Under the pieces are notes generated by a model. The model saw only the letters and a program-made list of their open reading frames with translations, was not told where the DNA came from and did no database searches. 64,000 nt of DNA from Mycobacterium paraseoulense (GTDB lineage: Bacteria > Actinomycetota > Actinomycetes > Mycobacteriales > Mycobacteriaceae): NCBI RefSeq assembly GCF_010731655.1, contig NZ_AP022619.1, positions 2,604,001 to 2,668,000 on the forward strand. The letters are read 5' to 3'. Each line of letters starts with the position of its first letter. Position 1 is the first letter of the stretch. The position numbers and the translations under genes are program-made. Positions 35,825 through 46,230 of the stretch are shown piece after piece.

Positions 35825-38800
35825 GTGTTCGTCACCGGCGACAGCATCGTGTACAGCGCGTCGGATCTCGCCGCGGCGGCCCGGTGCGAGTACGCACTGC
35901 TGCGGGATTTCGACGCGAAGCTGGGCCGGGGCCCCGCCGCCGCGACCGAGGACGACCTCCTCGCACGGACCGCTGCCCTCGGAAACGAACACGAGCGACG
36001 CGAACTGGACCGGCTGCGCGACGAGTTCGGCGACGGCGTCGCGGTCATCGGCCGCCCGGCCTACACGCTGGCCGGCCTCGCGGCGGCCGCCGAGGCGACC
36101 CGGCGCGCCATGGCCGGCGGCGCGCCCGCGATTTATCAGGCCGCCATGTTCGACGGCCGCTTCGTCGGCTTCGCCGACTTCCTGGTGCGCGAGGACGACC
36201 GGTACCGGGTGATCGACACCAAGCTGGCCCGATCGGCCAACGTGACCGCGCTGTTGCAGCTGGCCGCCTACGCCGACGCGCTGGACGCCTCGGGTGTGCC
36301 GGTGGCGCCCGAGGCCGAACTGCACCTGGGCGACGGGACGGCCGCCCGCTACCGCGTCCGCGACCTGGTTCCGGTCTACCGCGCGCAGCGCGTGCGGCTG
36401 CAGCGGCTCCTCGACGAGCACCACGCCGGCCGCGCCCCGGTCCGCTGGGACGACGAGCGTGTAAGCGCCTGTTTCCGTTGTGCGTTGTGCACCGAGCAGG
36501 TGCGCGCCTCCGACGACCTGCTGCTGGTCGCGGGGATGCGAGTGGGCCAGCGGGACAAGCTGATCGACGCCGGCATCACCACGGTGCCCGAGCTGGCCCG
36601 GCATACCGGCCCCGTGCCGGACCTTTCGCCCGGAGCGGTCGGCAAGCTGACCGCCCAGGCGAGACTTCAAGTCCGCCAACGTGAAAGCGGCACGCCACTT
36701 TTCGAGATCGTCGATCCGCAGCCGCTGACGCTGCTGCCCGAGCCCGACCCGGGCGATCTGTTCTTCGACTTCGAGGGCGACCCGCTGTGGACGCTCGACG
36801 GGCGGGAATGGGGTCTGGAATACCTGTTCGGCGTCCTGGAAGCCGGGCCGTCCGGCACGTTTCGCCCGTTGTGGGCGCACAACCGGGTGGACGAACGCAA
36901 GGCCCTCGCCGATTTCCTGGCGATGGTCGCCAAGCGCCGCAGACGCCGGCCGAACATGCACATCTACCATTACGCGCCGTATGAAAAGACGGCGTTGCTG
37001 CGGCTCGCCGGCCGCTACGGCGTCGGCGAGGACCAGGTCGACGAACTGCTGCGCAGCGGAACGCTCGTCGACCTCTACCCCTTGGTGCGCAAGAGCATTC
37101 GCGTGGGCGCGGAGTCGTTCAGTCTCAAGGCACTCGAGCCGCTCTACATGGGAGCGCAGCTGCGGGCCGGTGACGTCACGACGGCCACCGGTTCGATCAC
37201 CTCCTACGCCCGGTACTGCGAACTGCGGGCCGACGGCCGCAGCGACGAGGCCGCGTCCGTGCTCAAGGAGATCGAGGACTACAACCACTACGATTGCCGC
37301 TCGACCCAGGAACTGCGGAACTGGTTGATGTTGCGCGCCTACGAATCCGGGGTCCTGCCGATCGGCGCCCAGCCGGTGCGGGGCGGCAACACCGTCGAGG
37401 ACCGTGACCGGCTCGCGGCGACGTTGTCGAGGTCCACCGGTGACGCCGCCGCCGGCGGGCGCACGCCCGAGCAGACGGCCGTGGCGCTGCTGGCCGCGGC
37501 GCGCGGCTACCACCGGCGCGAGGACAAACCGTTCTGGTGGGCACACTTCGACCGGTTGAACTTCCCCGTCGAGGAGTGGGCGGACGACACCGACGTCTTC
37601 ATCGCCGAGCACGCGTCGGTCAGCGTCGACTGGAACATCCCGCCCCGCGCCCGCAAGCCGCAGCGGCGGGTGCGGCTGCGCGGCGAGCTGGCGCGCGGCG
37701 AACTGATGAGCGACGTCTTCGCGCTCTACGACCCCCCGGCACCACCCGGCATGTCCGACGATCCCGACCGGCGGGCCGCCGGACGCGCCACGGTGATCGA
37801 GGCCGACGATCCGGCGCTGCCCACCGAGGTGACCATCGTTGAGCGAGTGGGCAACGACGGCAAGCCATTTCACCAACTCCCATTCGCCCTCACCCCGGGC
37901 CCGCCGATTCCGACGACCGCGCTGCGGGAGTCGATCGAAGCCACCGCCACCGCCGTCGCGGCCGGCCTGCCGCGGCTTCCCCGCAGCGCCGTCGTCGACA
38001 TCCTGCTGCGCCGCGCGCCCCGCACCCGAAGCGGCAACGGGCTGCCGCGTGGCGCCGACACCGCAGCCGACATCACCGCCGCACTGCTGGACCTGGACTC
38101 GTCGTACCTGGCGGTACACGGGCCGCCGGGCACCGGCAAGACGCACACCGCCGCCCGCGTCGTCCAGCGGTTGGCGACCGAGCATGGCTGGCGCATCGGC
38201 GTGGTGGCGCAATCGCATGCCACCGTGGAGAACCTCTTGGACTGCGTCGTCGACACCGGGCTGGACCCGGCGCGGGTCGCAAAGAAACGCAACGAGCACG
38301 GCGCCCCACGCTGGCGAGAGATCGACGGCAGCGCTTACGCCCCGTTCATCGCCGACACCGCGGGCTGCGTGGTGGGCGGCACGGCATGGGATTTCGCCAA
38401 CGCCAACCGGATACCCCCGGACAGCCTCGACCTGTTGGTGATCGACGAGGCGGGCCAGTTCTGCTTGGCCAACACCATCGCGGTCGCGCCGGCGGCCGCC
38501 AACCTGTTGTTGCTCGGCGACCCCCAGCAGCTGCCGCAGGTCAGCCAGGGAACCCATCCCGACCCGGTCGACACCTCGGCGCTCGACTGGCTGGTGGACG
38601 GTCAGCGCACCCTGCCGGACCAACGCGGCTACTTCCTGGACCGCTCGTACCGCATGCATCCGGCGGTCTGCGCCGCGGTCTCCGCGCTGTCCTACGAAGG
38701 CAGGCTGCATTCCCACGAATGCAGCGCCGCCCGACGGCTGTCCGGATACCCGCCCGGCGTTCAGACGCTTACCGTCGGGCACCACGGCAACTCGACCGAG

Positions 38801-39232
38801 AGCCCGGAAGAGGCCGACGCGATCGCCGCCGAGATCGATCGGCTGCTGGGCGCGTCGTGGACGGACGAACACGGCACGCGGCCCCTGACCGCATCCGACG
38901 TGTTGGTGCTGGCGCCCTACAACGCCCAGGTGGCACTGTTGCGTCAACGGTTGACCGTCGCCGGGCTCGGCGGAATCCGGGTCGGCACGGTCGACAAGTT
39001 CCAGGGCGGGCAGGCGCCGGTCGTGTTCATGTCGATGACGGCCTCCTCCGCCGACGTGGTACCGCGCGGAATCTCGTTTCTGCTCAACAGGAATCGGCTC
39101 AATGTCGCCATCAGCCGGGCCCAGTATGCGACCGTCATCGTGCGCTCGGCGTCACTGACCGAATACCTGCCCAGCACGCCCGCGGGCCTGATCGACTTGG
39201 GCGCGTTCCTGGCGCTGACGGAGCCGGTCTGA
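35825..39232 (+). CDS. RecB-like nuclease / RNase H-like / superfamily 1 helicase fusion (Rv1251c-like)
   Basis: This 1135-residue protein has three parts. The N-terminal domain (about 1-230) is a PD-(D/E)xK nuclease of the TM0106/Cas4 type, with VGFADFLV, VIDTKLAR and a four-Cys set Cys21, Cys216, Cys219, Cys222 (C...CxxCxxC), the [4Fe-4S] pattern of Cas4 and AddB. A middle domain starting FFDFEGDPL (about 300-520) looks RNase H-like. The C-terminal half is a DNA2/UPF1-type helicase: Walker A GPPGTGKT 766-773, LLVIDEAGQ, GDPQQLPQV, DRSYRMHP, GTVDKFQGGQ and NVAISRA. It resembles Rv1251c (1139 aa). Processing of DNA or RNA-DNA ends is the likely role. GTG 35825 is 52 bp after lprE. Confidence 0.88.
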   Translation: MFVTGDSIVYSASDLAAAARCEYALLRDFDAKLGRGPAAATEDDLLARTAALGNEHERRELDRLRDEFGDGVAVIGRPAYTLAGLAAAAEATRRAMAGGAPAIYQAAMFDGRFVGFADFLVREDDRYRVIDTKLARSANVTALLQLAAYADALDASGVPVAPEAELHLGDGTAARYRVRDLVPVYRAQRVRLQRLLDEHHAGRAPVRWDDERVSACFRCALCTEQVRASDDLLLVAGMRVGQRDKLIDAGITTVPELARHTGPVPDLSPGAVGKLTAQARLQVRQRESGTPLFEIVDPQPLTLLPEPDPGDLFFDFEGDPLWTLDGREWGLEYLFGVLEAGPSGTFRPLWAHNRVDERKALADFLAMVAKRRRRRPNMHIYHYAPYEKTALLRLAGRYGVGEDQVDELLRSGTLVDLYPLVRKSIRVGAESFSLKALEPLYMGAQLRAGDVTTATGSITSYARYCELRADGRSDEAASVLKEIEDYNHYDCRSTQELRNWLMLRAYESGVLPIGAQPVRGGNTVEDRDRLAATLSRSTGDAAAGGRTPEQTAVALLAAARGYHRREDKPFWWAHFDRLNFPVEEWADDTDVFIAEHASVSVDWNIPPRARKPQRRVRLRGELARGELMSDVFALYDPPAPPGMSDDPDRRAAGRATVIEADDPALPTEVTIVERVGNDGKPFHQLPFALTPGPPIPTTALRESIEATATAVAAGLPRLPRSAVVDILLRRAPRTRSGNGLPRGADTAADITAALLDLDSSYLAVHGPPGTGKTHTAARVVQRLATEHGWRIGVVAQSHATVENLLDCVVDTGLDPARVAKKRNEHGAPRWREIDGSAYAPFIADTAGCVVGGTAWDFANANRIPPDSLDLLVIDEAGQFCLANTIAVAPAAANLLLLGDPQQLPQVSQGTHPDPVDTSALDWLVDGQRTLPDQRGYFLDRSYRMHPAVCAAVSALSYEGRLHSHECSAARRLSGYPPGVQTLTVGHHGNSTESPEEADAIAAEIDRLLGASWTDEHGTRPLTASDVLVLAPYNAQVALLRQRLTVAGLGGIRVGTVDKFQGGQAPVVFMSMTASSADVVPRGISFLLNRNRLNVAISRAQYATVIVRSASLTEYLPSTPAGLIDLGAFLALTEPV

Positions 39233-39239
39233 CCGTAGC

Positions 39240-39261
39240 CCGGCCCACGCCTAGGGGCCGG
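39240..39261. terminator. Bidirectional hairpin between convergent helicase and MFS genes
   Basis: CCGGCCC (39240-39246) and GGGCCGG (39255-39261) form a perfect 7-bp stem with an 8-nt loop that contains the MFS stop codon. Confidence 0.45.
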
Positions 39262-41233
39262 ACGAATGGCGGCCGTAGCCGGTCGGGTTGTCGTCGGGAT
39301 CGCGGCGGTGGCGCTGACCTCGCGTCGAACCGTCGGGCGGCCGTTCCGCGGGAGGCGCCGCCCGGTCGCTCGGGGCAGATCGGTAGGCGCGTGCCGACGG
39401 CTCGGTGACCGGACGGAAGCGCTGACGGGCGTCGACATGAGAGCCGTTGTGCGCGAACCCAATTGGTCCGCCATGCGGAACGGGGTCGTCGCGCGGACTG
39501 GTCCGCACATCGGCGGGCGCTCGGCGCGTGCGGAAGACCCGGTCGGCTGGCGGCTCGGCGCGGCTTTCGGCACCGTACGCCGCGCGCGGTGGGGCCACGG
39601 CTTCGTGTTCGGGTCCGCGCACGAGGATGCACTCGACGTAGTCGTCGTCGTCGTAGTCGTCGTCGAACATGTCGCCCGCTTCGGGCGGACCGCCGGCCGC
39701 GGCCGGCGATGCGAAGCCCACCAGGAACAGGGCGGCCACGATCCCGAACAGTGCGATGAACGCGGGCAGCAGCACGGATTGCGACATGGCGGCCGCGAAC
39801 GGGTCGCGCAGGAATTCGGGCAGTTGCAGCGTGGCCGTCCCCTCGCCGCCGGGGCCGGCGGACGGCTGCGAGGACATCTCGGCGCCGATTCGCGCCGTCA
39901 TGAACGCGGCCATGCCGGCGCTTCCGAGCACCGCGCCGAGCTGGCGGACGGAGTTGTACACGGCCGATCCCGCGCCGGCCAGGCGTGGTGGCAGGTTGCG
40001 CGTCGCGGTGGCGGTCAGCGGCGACCACACGAACGCCATCCCGACGCCCGTCGCGAAGAACGGCAGCACCAGCCGCCAGATCGGCGTCGCCGGCGACATC
40101 TCGAAGGTGAGCCAGGTCAGCGCGATCGCCAGCACCGAGAATCCGAAGCCTAGGACCGGCCGGGGGTGGTATCTGTCCACCATCCGGCCGACGAACGGAG
40201 CGAACACGCCGTTGGCGACCGCCATCGGCGCGATCAGCAGGGCCGAACGCGTCGGCGACAGCCCGCAGACGGCCTGCGCGTAGAACGTCAGGGGCAGCAT
40301 CATCGCGGTCGCCGCGAACGAGACGATGGCCACCCCGACGTTGCACAGGCCGAAGTCGCGGTCGCCGAAGATCGCCAGGGGAATCAGCGGCTCGTCGGTG
40401 TTCATCGACTGCCAGAACACGAACACCGTCATGAACCCGATGCCGGCGACGATCATCGCCCAGATCCAGGGTTCCCAGTGCGCGGCCTGGCCCTGTTGCA
40501 GTCCGAACACGATCAGGAACATTCCCACCCCGGACAGCGCGACGCCGACCAGGTCGAACCGGTGCGACTGGGTGGGCAACACCGGGACGAGCCAGTACGC
40601 CAGCGCGAGCCCCAGCACGCCGATCGGGACGTTGACGAAGAAGATCCACTGCCATCCCAGCCCGTCGACCAGCACGCCGCCGGCCAGCGGCCCTACCAGG
40701 CTGGCCACCCCCGCGGTGGCGCCCCACAGGCTCACGGCGACGCCCCGCCGCTCCGGCGGGAAGATCCGGGTGATGGTCGACAAGGTCTGCGGGGTGAGCA
40801 CCCCGGCGCCGACGCCCTGGACGACTCGGGCGGCGATCAGCATGGCGGCGCTGCCCGACAGCCCACACCACACCGACGCGACGGTGAACACCACCAGACC
40901 GATCAGGTAGAGGTTCTTGGGGCCGAATCGGTCACCGAGTCGCCCGGCCACCAGCAACACGACCGCGTAACCGAGCAGGTAGGCGCTGGTCACCCAGACC
41001 ACCGTGTCGTAGCCGATGTGCAGCCTGGTCATGATCGTCGGGTTTGCGATGGCGACGATGGTCGAGTCGACCATGATCATGAAGAAGCCGATCATCATCG
41101 CCCAGAGCGCGTTCCAGGGCTTCTGCGACTGCGGCGAGTTCTGGGTGAGCAGGTTCCAGCGGTTGGCGACGTGAGCTGGGTCCGGCGCCGCGCGCCGGGC
41201 TCCCCCGGACGACGGAGGCGTCGCCGTGGTCAT
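39251..41233 (-). CDS. EmrB/QacA-type drug transporter, MFS (Rv1250-like)
   Basis: This 660-residue major facilitator of the DHA2 (14-helix) group has motif D1/A regions [13 protein letters not shown] and [11 protein letters not shown], motif [30 protein letters not shown], and a run of helices to about residue 515. The remaining 140 residues are a charged cytoplasmic tail, an Asp/Tyr block (DDDYDDDDY) followed by Arg/Pro-rich low-complexity sequence. Rv1250 is about 579 aa, so the tail is longer here. DHA2 pumps expel drugs, dyes or lipids using proton flux; the substrate is unknown. ATG 41233 has GAGGTGGG about 5 nt upstream. It is divergent from the next gene across 216 bp. Confidence 0.88.
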   Translation of the reverse strand: MTTATPPSSGGARRAAPDPAHVANRWNLLTQNSPQSQKPWNALWAMMIGFFMIMVDSTIVAIANPTIMTRLHIGYDTVVWVTSAYLLGYAVVLLVAGRLGDRFGPKNLYLIGLVVFTVASVWCGLSGSAAMLIAARVVQGVGAGVLTPQTLSTITRIFPPERRGVAVSLWGATAGVASLVGPLAGGVLVDGLGWQWIFFVNVPIGVLGLALAYWLVPVLPTQSHRFDLVGVALSGVGMFLIVFGLQQGQAAHWEPWIWAMIVAGIGFMTVFVFWQSMNTDEPLIPLAIFGDRDFGLCNVGVAIVSFAATAMMLPLTFYAQAVCGLSPTRSALLIAPMAVANGVFAPFVGRMVDRYHPRPVLGFGFSVLAIALTWLTFEMSPATPIWRLVLPFFATGVGMAFVWSPLTATATRNLPPRLAGAGSAVYNSVRQLGAVLGSAGMAAFMTARIGAEMSSQPSAGPGGEGTATLQLPEFLRDPFAAAMSQSVLLPAFIALFGIVAALFLVGFASPAAAGGPPEAGDMFDDDYDDDDYVECILVRGPEHEAVAPPRAAYGAESRAEPPADRVFRTRRAPADVRTSPRDDPVPHGGPIGFAHNGSHVDARQRFRPVTEPSARAYRSAPSDRAAPPAERPPDGSTRGQRHRRDPDDNPTGYGRHSSGP

Positions 41234-41414
41234 CTACCCACCTCGTTTCCGCTCCCGACGCTGCGTGGCCGCGCGGCGCCTGGTCGACCGGCCCGCCCGT
41301 CACGACGTCCAGCCTGCATTATTGCCGCTGCGGCGATCGGGGGCAGGCACGGACCCGATCCCGGGTACACCAGGCGAAGGTTCGTGTTCGGTCGGTGTTC
41401 GGGTGCGGGCGCGT

Positions 41415-41420
41415 TAGCCT
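41415..41420 (+). promoter_or_regulatory. -10 box TAGCCT before the Rv1249c-like gene
   Basis: TAGCCT (TANNNT) 29 nt before ATG 41450, leaving a short leader with AGGAGAGG as ribosome site. Confidence 0.4.
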
Positions 41421-41449
41421 GGTAAGACGCCATTTGCAGGAGAGGCAAG

Positions 41450-42226
41450 ATGCGGGCCCGACGGAAGCGGTCTTCGAACCGGTTTTTCAGCATGTCGCAC
41501 GCGGATCATGCGCCGCCCACCGACGGCACGCCCAAGGCGTCCGCACGGGCATTGGCGCAGGTCATCGAGCGAAGTTCGCGGATCCAGGGCCCGGCGGCCG
41601 AGGCGTATGTGGCCCGCCTGCGCAACGCGCACCCGAACAGCAGCCCCGCCGACATCCTGGCCAAGCTGCGGAAACGCTACGTCGGCATCGTGACTGCCAG
41701 CGGCATGGCGGTGGGCGCGGCGGCGACCATCCCCGGCATCGGCACGTTGAGCGCGCTGTCCGCCGCCGCGGCGGAGACGGTGACGTTCCTGGAGGCCACC
41801 GCGTTCTTCGTGCTGGCCGTCGCCGTGGTGCACGACATCCCCGCCGACCACCGCGAACGGCGCCGGGCTCTGGTGCTCTCGGTGCTGGTCGGCGACAACA
41901 GCAAGGAGACGGTCGCCCAGCTCTTCGGCCCGGCCCGCACCAACGGCGGCTGGATCTCCGAGACCGTGGCCGCCGTGCCGCTGTCGTCGATGTCCCTGCT
42001 GAACTCGCGGTTGCTCAAGTCGTGGGTCAAGCGGTACACGCTGCGACGCGGCGTCCTGATGTTCGGCAAGCTGCTGCCGGTGGGCATCGGCATCGTCGTC
42101 GGGGCCGTCGGCAACTATTTCGCCGGCAAGAAGATCATCCGCAACGCCGACCGGGCGTTCGGCACGCCGCCGGCGCGCTGGCCACGCGCGCTGCACCTGG
42201 TGCCGCCGTTCCCCGAAGCCGGCTGA
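41450..42226 (+). CDS. Conserved membrane protein (Rv1249c-like)
   Basis: This 258-residue protein has two hydrophobic segments near residues 75-110 (VTASGMAVGAAATIPGIGT and VTFLEATAFFVLAVAVVH) and one near 205-225 (GKLLPVGIGIVVGAVGNYFAG), so it is probably an integral membrane protein with a basic N-terminus inside. Rv1249c (262 aa) is the counterpart and is also of unknown function. ATG 41450 is supported by AGGAGAGG 5 nt upstream. No enzymatic motif is visible. It precedes kgd by 192 bp; kgd has its own promoter signals, so a functional link is not implied. Confidence 0.8.
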   Translation: MRARRKRSSNRFFSMSHADHAPPTDGTPKASARALAQVIERSSRIQGPAAEAYVARLRNAHPNSSPADILAKLRKRYVGIVTASGMAVGAAATIPGIGTLSALSAAAAETVTFLEATAFFVLAVAVVHDIPADHRERRRALVLSVLVGDNSKETVAQLFGPARTNGGWISETVAAVPLSSMSLLNSRLLKSWVKRYTLRRGVLMFGKLLPVGIGIVVGAVGNYFAGKKIIRNADRAFGTPPARWPRALHLVPPFPEAG

Positions 42227-42279
42227 CGGGCGGCGGTCCCTGCCACCCCCGTCTCCCTGGCGAATCGCTGGCGAAAGGT

Positions 42280-42285
42280 TAGCCT
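42280..42285 (+). promoter_or_regulatory. -10 box TAGCCT before kgd
   Basis: TAGCCT (TANNNT) 133 nt before the kgd GTG, implying a leader of roughly 125 nt that contains an inverted repeat. Confidence 0.35.
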
Positions 42286-42303
42286 TTATAGGGCGGAAAC
42301 GTT

Positions 42304-42334
42304 GAGCACCGGCATTGATGTGAGGTGCTCCACA
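42304..42334. promoter_or_regulatory. Inverted repeat and CRP-like site in the kgd leader
   Basis: GAGCACC (42304-42310) and GGTGCTC (42324-42330) form a 7-bp inverted repeat with a 13-nt gap. Overlapping it, 42319-42334 reads TGTGA-N6-CCACA, one mismatch from the mycobacterial CRP consensus TGTGA-N6-TCACA. Downstream of the -10, binding there would repress. Either reading is a candidate only. Confidence 0.35.
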
Positions 42335-42418
42335 CTCCGCGATCGACAAACGCACAGGCGCTGCGCACCAGCTGCTTAAAGCGCTTGCAGGACAGAGGAA
42401 TTGAGGCGAACGGCGGTC

Positions 42419-45400
42419 GTGAGCAACATAAGTTCACCATTCGGGCAAAACGAGTGGCTGGTCGAGGAGATGTACCGCAAGTTCCGCGACGACCCCTCGT
42501 CGGTCGATCCGAGCTGGCATGAGTTCCTGGTCGACTACAACCCCGAGCCGACCGGCGAATCACCCTCGAGCGCGGCGGGCACCGGTGATGGCCGGGCCGC
42601 GCCCAGCGCCCCGCAGGCGCCGCCCGCGCCGGTCGCCCCGCCGCCCACGCAGACCGCGGCGCCCGCCCAGCCCGCCGCCGGCAACGGCGCCGCCGGCGCC
42701 CCCACGGCGGCCCCGGCCAGACCCAAGGCCCCGACTCCGCCACCGGCCGAAGGCGACGAGCTGCAAACCCTGCGCGGCGCCGCGGCCGCCGTCGTCAAGA
42801 ACATGTCCGCCTCGCTGGATGTCCCGACCGCCACCAGCGTCCGCGCCGTACCGGCCAAGCTGCTCATCGACAACCGGATCGTCATCAACAACCAGCTCAA
42901 GCGCACCCGCGGCGGCAAGATCTCCTTCACCCACCTGCTGGGCTACGCACTGGTGCAGGCGATCAAGCAGTTCCCGAACATGAATCGGCACTACGCCGAG
43001 ATCGACGGCAAACCGACCGCGGTCACCCCGGCGCACACCAACCTCGGCCTGGCCATCGACCTACAGGGCAAGGACGGCAAGCGTTCCCTGGTGGTGGCCG
43101 GCATCAAGGCCTGCGAAACCATGCGGTTCGCGCAGTTCGTCACCGCGTACGAGGACATCGTCCGGCGGGCCAGGGACGGCAAGCTGACCGCCGAAGACTT
43201 TGCGGGAGTGACGATTTCGCTGACCAACCCGGGCACCATCGGCACCGTGCACTCGGTGCCGCGGCTGATGAGCGGCCAGGGCGCCATCATCGGTGTCGGC
43301 GCCATGGAGTACCCCGCCGAGTTCCAGGGCGCCAGCGAGGAACGCATCGCCGAGCTCGGGATCGGCAAGCTGATCACGCTGACCTCGACGTACGACCACC
43401 GGATCATCCAGGGCGCGGAATCCGGCGACTTCCTGCGCACCATCCACGAGATGCTGCTGTCGGACGCGTTCTGGGACGACATCTTCCGCGAACTGGGCAA
43501 CCCGTACCTGCCGGTGCGGTGGAGCACCGACAACCCGGACTCGATCGTCGACAAGAACGCCCGGGTGATGGAGTTGATCGCGGCCTACCGCAACCGCGGC
43601 CACCTGATGGCCGACATCGACCCGCTGCGGATGGACGGCAGCCGGTTCCGCAGCCACCCCGACCTCGAGATTCTCAACCACGGCCTGACGCTGTGGGACC
43701 TCGACCGGGTGTTCAAGGTCAACGGCTTCGCCGGTTGCGAGTACAAGAAGCTGCGCGACGTGCTGGGCCTGTTGCGCGACGCCTACTGCCGGCACATCGG
43801 GGTGGAATACACCCACATCCTCGAGCCCACGCAACAGGAGTGGCTGCAGCAGCGAGTCGAGACCAAACACGTCAAGCCGACGGTGGCCGAGCAGAAGTTC
43901 ATCCTGAGCAAGCTGAATGCCGCCGAGGCCTTCGAGACCTTCCTGCAGACCAAATACGTTGGCCAAAAACGTTTTTCGCTCGAGGGTGCGGAAAGCGTGA
44001 TCCCGATGATGGACGCGGCCATCGACCAGTGCGCCGAGCACGGCCTCGACGAGGTGGTCATCGCGATGCCACACCGCGGGCGGCTCAACGTGCTGGCCAA
44101 CATCGTCGGCAAGCCGTACTCGCAGATCTTCAGCGAGTTCGAGGGCAACCTCAATCCGTCGCAGGCCCATGGCTCCGGTGACGTCAAGTACCACCTCGGC
44201 GCCACCGGCGTCTACCTGCAGATGTTCGGCGACAACGACATTCAGGTGTCGTTGACCGCCAACCCGTCGCACCTCGAAGCCGTGGACCCGGTGCTCGAGG
44301 GCCTGGTCCGGGCCAAGCAGGACCTGCTCAACCGCGGCGCCCACGACGACGGCGACGAGAAGGCCTTCTCGGTGGTGCCGATGATGCTGCACGGTGACGC
44401 CGCGTTCGCCGGCCAGGGCATCGTCGCCGAGACGCTGAACATGGCGGACCTACCCGGTTACCGGGTCGGCGGCACCATCCACATCATCGTCAACAACCAG
44501 ATCGGATTCACTACCGCGCCGGAGTATTCGCGATCCAGCGAATACTGCACCGACGTCGCCAAGATGATCGGGGCGCCGATCTTCCACGTCAACGGCGACG
44601 ACCCGGAGGCGTGCGTATGGGTGGCACAGCTGGCCGTGGACTTCCGGCAGAAGTTCAAGAAGGACGTCATCATCGACATGTTGTGCTACCGCAAGCGTGG
44701 CCACAACGAAGGCGATGACCCGTCGATGACCAACCCCGCCATGTACGACGTCGTGGACACCAAGCGCGGGGTCCGCAAGAGCTACACCGAAGCCCTGATC
44801 GGCCGCGGCGACATCTCCCTGAAGGAGGCCGAGGACGCGCTGCGCGACTACCAGGGCCAGCTGGAGCGGGTGTTCAACGAGGTCCGGGACCTGGAGAAGC
44901 ACGGCGTGCAGCCCAGCGCATCGGTCGAGGCCGACCAGATGCTTCCCGCGGGCCTGTCCACGGCGGTGGACAAGGCGTTGCTGTCCCGGATCGGGGACGC
45001 GTTCCTCGCCCTGCCCGAGGGCTTCACCGCGCACCCGCGGGTGCAGCCGGTGCTGGAAAAGCGCCGGGAGATGGCCTACGAAGGCAAGATCGACTGGGCC
45101 TTCGGCGAGCTGCTGGCCCTGGGTTCGCTGGTCGCCGAGGGCAAACTGGTCCGGCTGTCGGGCCAGGACACCCGGCGTGGCACCTTCTCCCAGCGGCACT
45201 CGGTGATCATCGACCGCCACACCGGCGAAGAGTTCACCCCGCTGCAGCTGCTCGCGACCAACCCCGACGGCACCCCCACCGGCGGCAAGTTCCTGGTGTA
45301 TGACTCACCGCTGTCGGAGTACGCCGCCGTCGGTTTCGAATACGGCTACACCGTGGGCAATCCGGACGCCCTGGTGCTGTGGGAGGCGCAGTTCGGCGAC

Positions 45401-46147
45401 TTCGTCAACGGCGCCCAGTCGATCATCGACGAGTTCATCAGCTCGGGTGAGGCCAAGTGGGGCCAGCTGTCCAACGTGGTGCTGTTGCTGCCGCACGGCC
45501 ACGAAGGTCAGGGCCCCGACCACACCTCGGGCCGCATCGAGCGCTTCCTGCAGCTGTGGGCGGAGGGTTCGATGACGATCGCGATGCCCTCGACGCCGTC
45601 CAACTATTTCCACCTGTTGCGCAGGCACGCCCTCGACGGCGTGCAGCGGCCGCTGATCGTCTTCACGCCGAAGTCGATGCTGCGCAACAAGGCCGCCGTC
45701 AGCGACGTCAGGGACTTCACCGAGATCAAGTTCCGCTCGGTGCTCGAAGAGCCGACCTACGAAGACGGCATCGGGGACCGCGGCAAGGTCAGGCGGATCC
45801 TGCTGACCAGCGGGAAGATCTACTACGAGCTGGTCGCGCGCAAGGCCAAGGACAACCGCGACGACGTCGCGATCGTGCGCATCGAGCAACTCGCCCCGCT
45901 GCCCAAGCGCCGGCTCAACGAGACGCTGGACCGCTACCCCAGCGTCGAGGAGTTCTTCTGGGTACAGGAGGAGCCGGCCAATCAGGGCGCGTGGCCGCGG
46001 TTCGGCCTAGAGCTGCCGGAGCTGTTGCCCGACAAGCTGACCGGGCTCAAGCGGATCTCGCGCCGCGCCATGTCCGCCCCGTCGTCCGGCTCGTCGAAGG
46101 TGCACGCGGTCGAGCAGCAGGAGATCCTCGACACGGCGTTCCGCTGA
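42419..46147 (+). CDS. kgd: Multifunctional alpha-ketoglutarate metabolic enzyme Kgd
   Basis: This 1242-residue thiamine-diphosphate enzyme, Rv1248c-like (1231 aa), starts with the E1 binding segment [20 protein letters not shown] and a Pro/Ala-rich linker (about 45-110). An E2-type succinyltransferase domain without a lipoyl arm follows (about 115-360; catalytic His327 in YDHRIIQGA), then the E1o domain (about 370-1240) with [22 protein letters not shown] and HNEGDDPS for ThDP binding. It decarboxylates 2-oxoglutarate, acts as 2-hydroxy-3-oxoadipate synthase and serves as E1 of 2-oxoglutarate dehydrogenase; GarA inhibits it in mycobacteria. The GTG at 42419 matches the known N-terminus; six codons upstream are also open. 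Cytosolic, central carbon metabolism, sharing the window with mdh and malic enzyme. Confidence 0.96.
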   Translation: MSNISSPFGQNEWLVEEMYRKFRDDPSSVDPSWHEFLVDYNPEPTGESPSSAAGTGDGRAAPSAPQAPPAPVAPPPTQTAAPAQPAAGNGAAGAPTAAPARPKAPTPPPAEGDELQTLRGAAAAVVKNMSASLDVPTATSVRAVPAKLLIDNRIVINNQLKRTRGGKISFTHLLGYALVQAIKQFPNMNRHYAEIDGKPTAVTPAHTNLGLAIDLQGKDGKRSLVVAGIKACETMRFAQFVTAYEDIVRRARDGKLTAEDFAGVTISLTNPGTIGTVHSVPRLMSGQGAIIGVGAMEYPAEFQGASEERIAELGIGKLITLTSTYDHRIIQGAESGDFLRTIHEMLLSDAFWDDIFRELGNPYLPVRWSTDNPDSIVDKNARVMELIAAYRNRGHLMADIDPLRMDGSRFRSHPDLEILNHGLTLWDLDRVFKVNGFAGCEYKKLRDVLGLLRDAYCRHIGVEYTHILEPTQQEWLQQRVETKHVKPTVAEQKFILSKLNAAEAFETFLQTKYVGQKRFSLEGAESVIPMMDAAIDQCAEHGLDEVVIAMPHRGRLNVLANIVGKPYSQIFSEFEGNLNPSQAHGSGDVKYHLGATGVYLQMFGDNDIQVSLTANPSHLEAVDPVLEGLVRAKQDLLNRGAHDDGDEKAFSVVPMMLHGDAAFAGQGIVAETLNMADLPGYRVGGTIHIIVNNQIGFTTAPEYSRSSEYCTDVAKMIGAPIFHVNGDDPEACVWVAQLAVDFRQKFKKDVIIDMLCYRKRGHNEGDDPSMTNPAMYDVVDTKRGVRKSYTEALIGRGDISLKEAEDALRDYQGQLERVFNEVRDLEKHGVQPSASVEADQMLPAGLSTAVDKALLSRIGDAFLALPEGFTAHPRVQPVLEKRREMAYEGKIDWAFGELLALGSLVAEGKLVRLSGQDTRRGTFSQRHSVIIDRHTGEEFTPLQLLATNPDGTPTGGKFLVYDSPLSEYAAVGFEYGYTVGNPDALVLWEAQFGDFVNGAQSIIDEFISSGEAKWGQLSNVVLLLPHGHEGQGPDHTSGRIERFLQLWAEGSMTIAMPSTPSNYFHLLRRHALDGVQRPLIVFTPKSMLRNKAAVSDVRDFTEIKFRSVLEEPTYEDGIGDRGKVRRILLTSGKIYYELVARKAKDNRDDVAIVRIEQLAPLPKRRLNETLDRYPSVEEFFWVQEEPANQGAWPRFGLELPELLPDKLTGLKRISRRAMSAPSSGSSKVHAVEQQEILDTAFR

Positions 46148-46191
46148 TCGCATTGCCCCACCCGCCGATATCAGGGACCCCCGGTACCGGC

Positions 46192-46197
46192 TAGCCT
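46192..46197 (+). promoter_or_regulatory. -10 box TAGCCT of the first SDR gene
   Basis: TAGCCT (TANNNT) 33 nt before ATG 46231. The same box occurs at the same distance before the paralogous next gene. Confidence 0.4.
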
Positions 46198-46230
46198 CGA
46201 CGTAAACGGGGCCGACAAGGAAGGGTGCTC

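Noticed and set aside
35693..38947. Minus-strand open frame of over 1000 codons
   Set aside because: Lies opposite the nuclease-helicase fusion and lprE; the translation is repetitive Gly/Arg/Val/Gln-rich without motifs.
39640..39675. Trinucleotide GTC repeat as a regulatory or microsatellite element
   Set aside because: It encodes the Asp/Tyr block of the MFS tail in frame, so it is explained as coding sequence.
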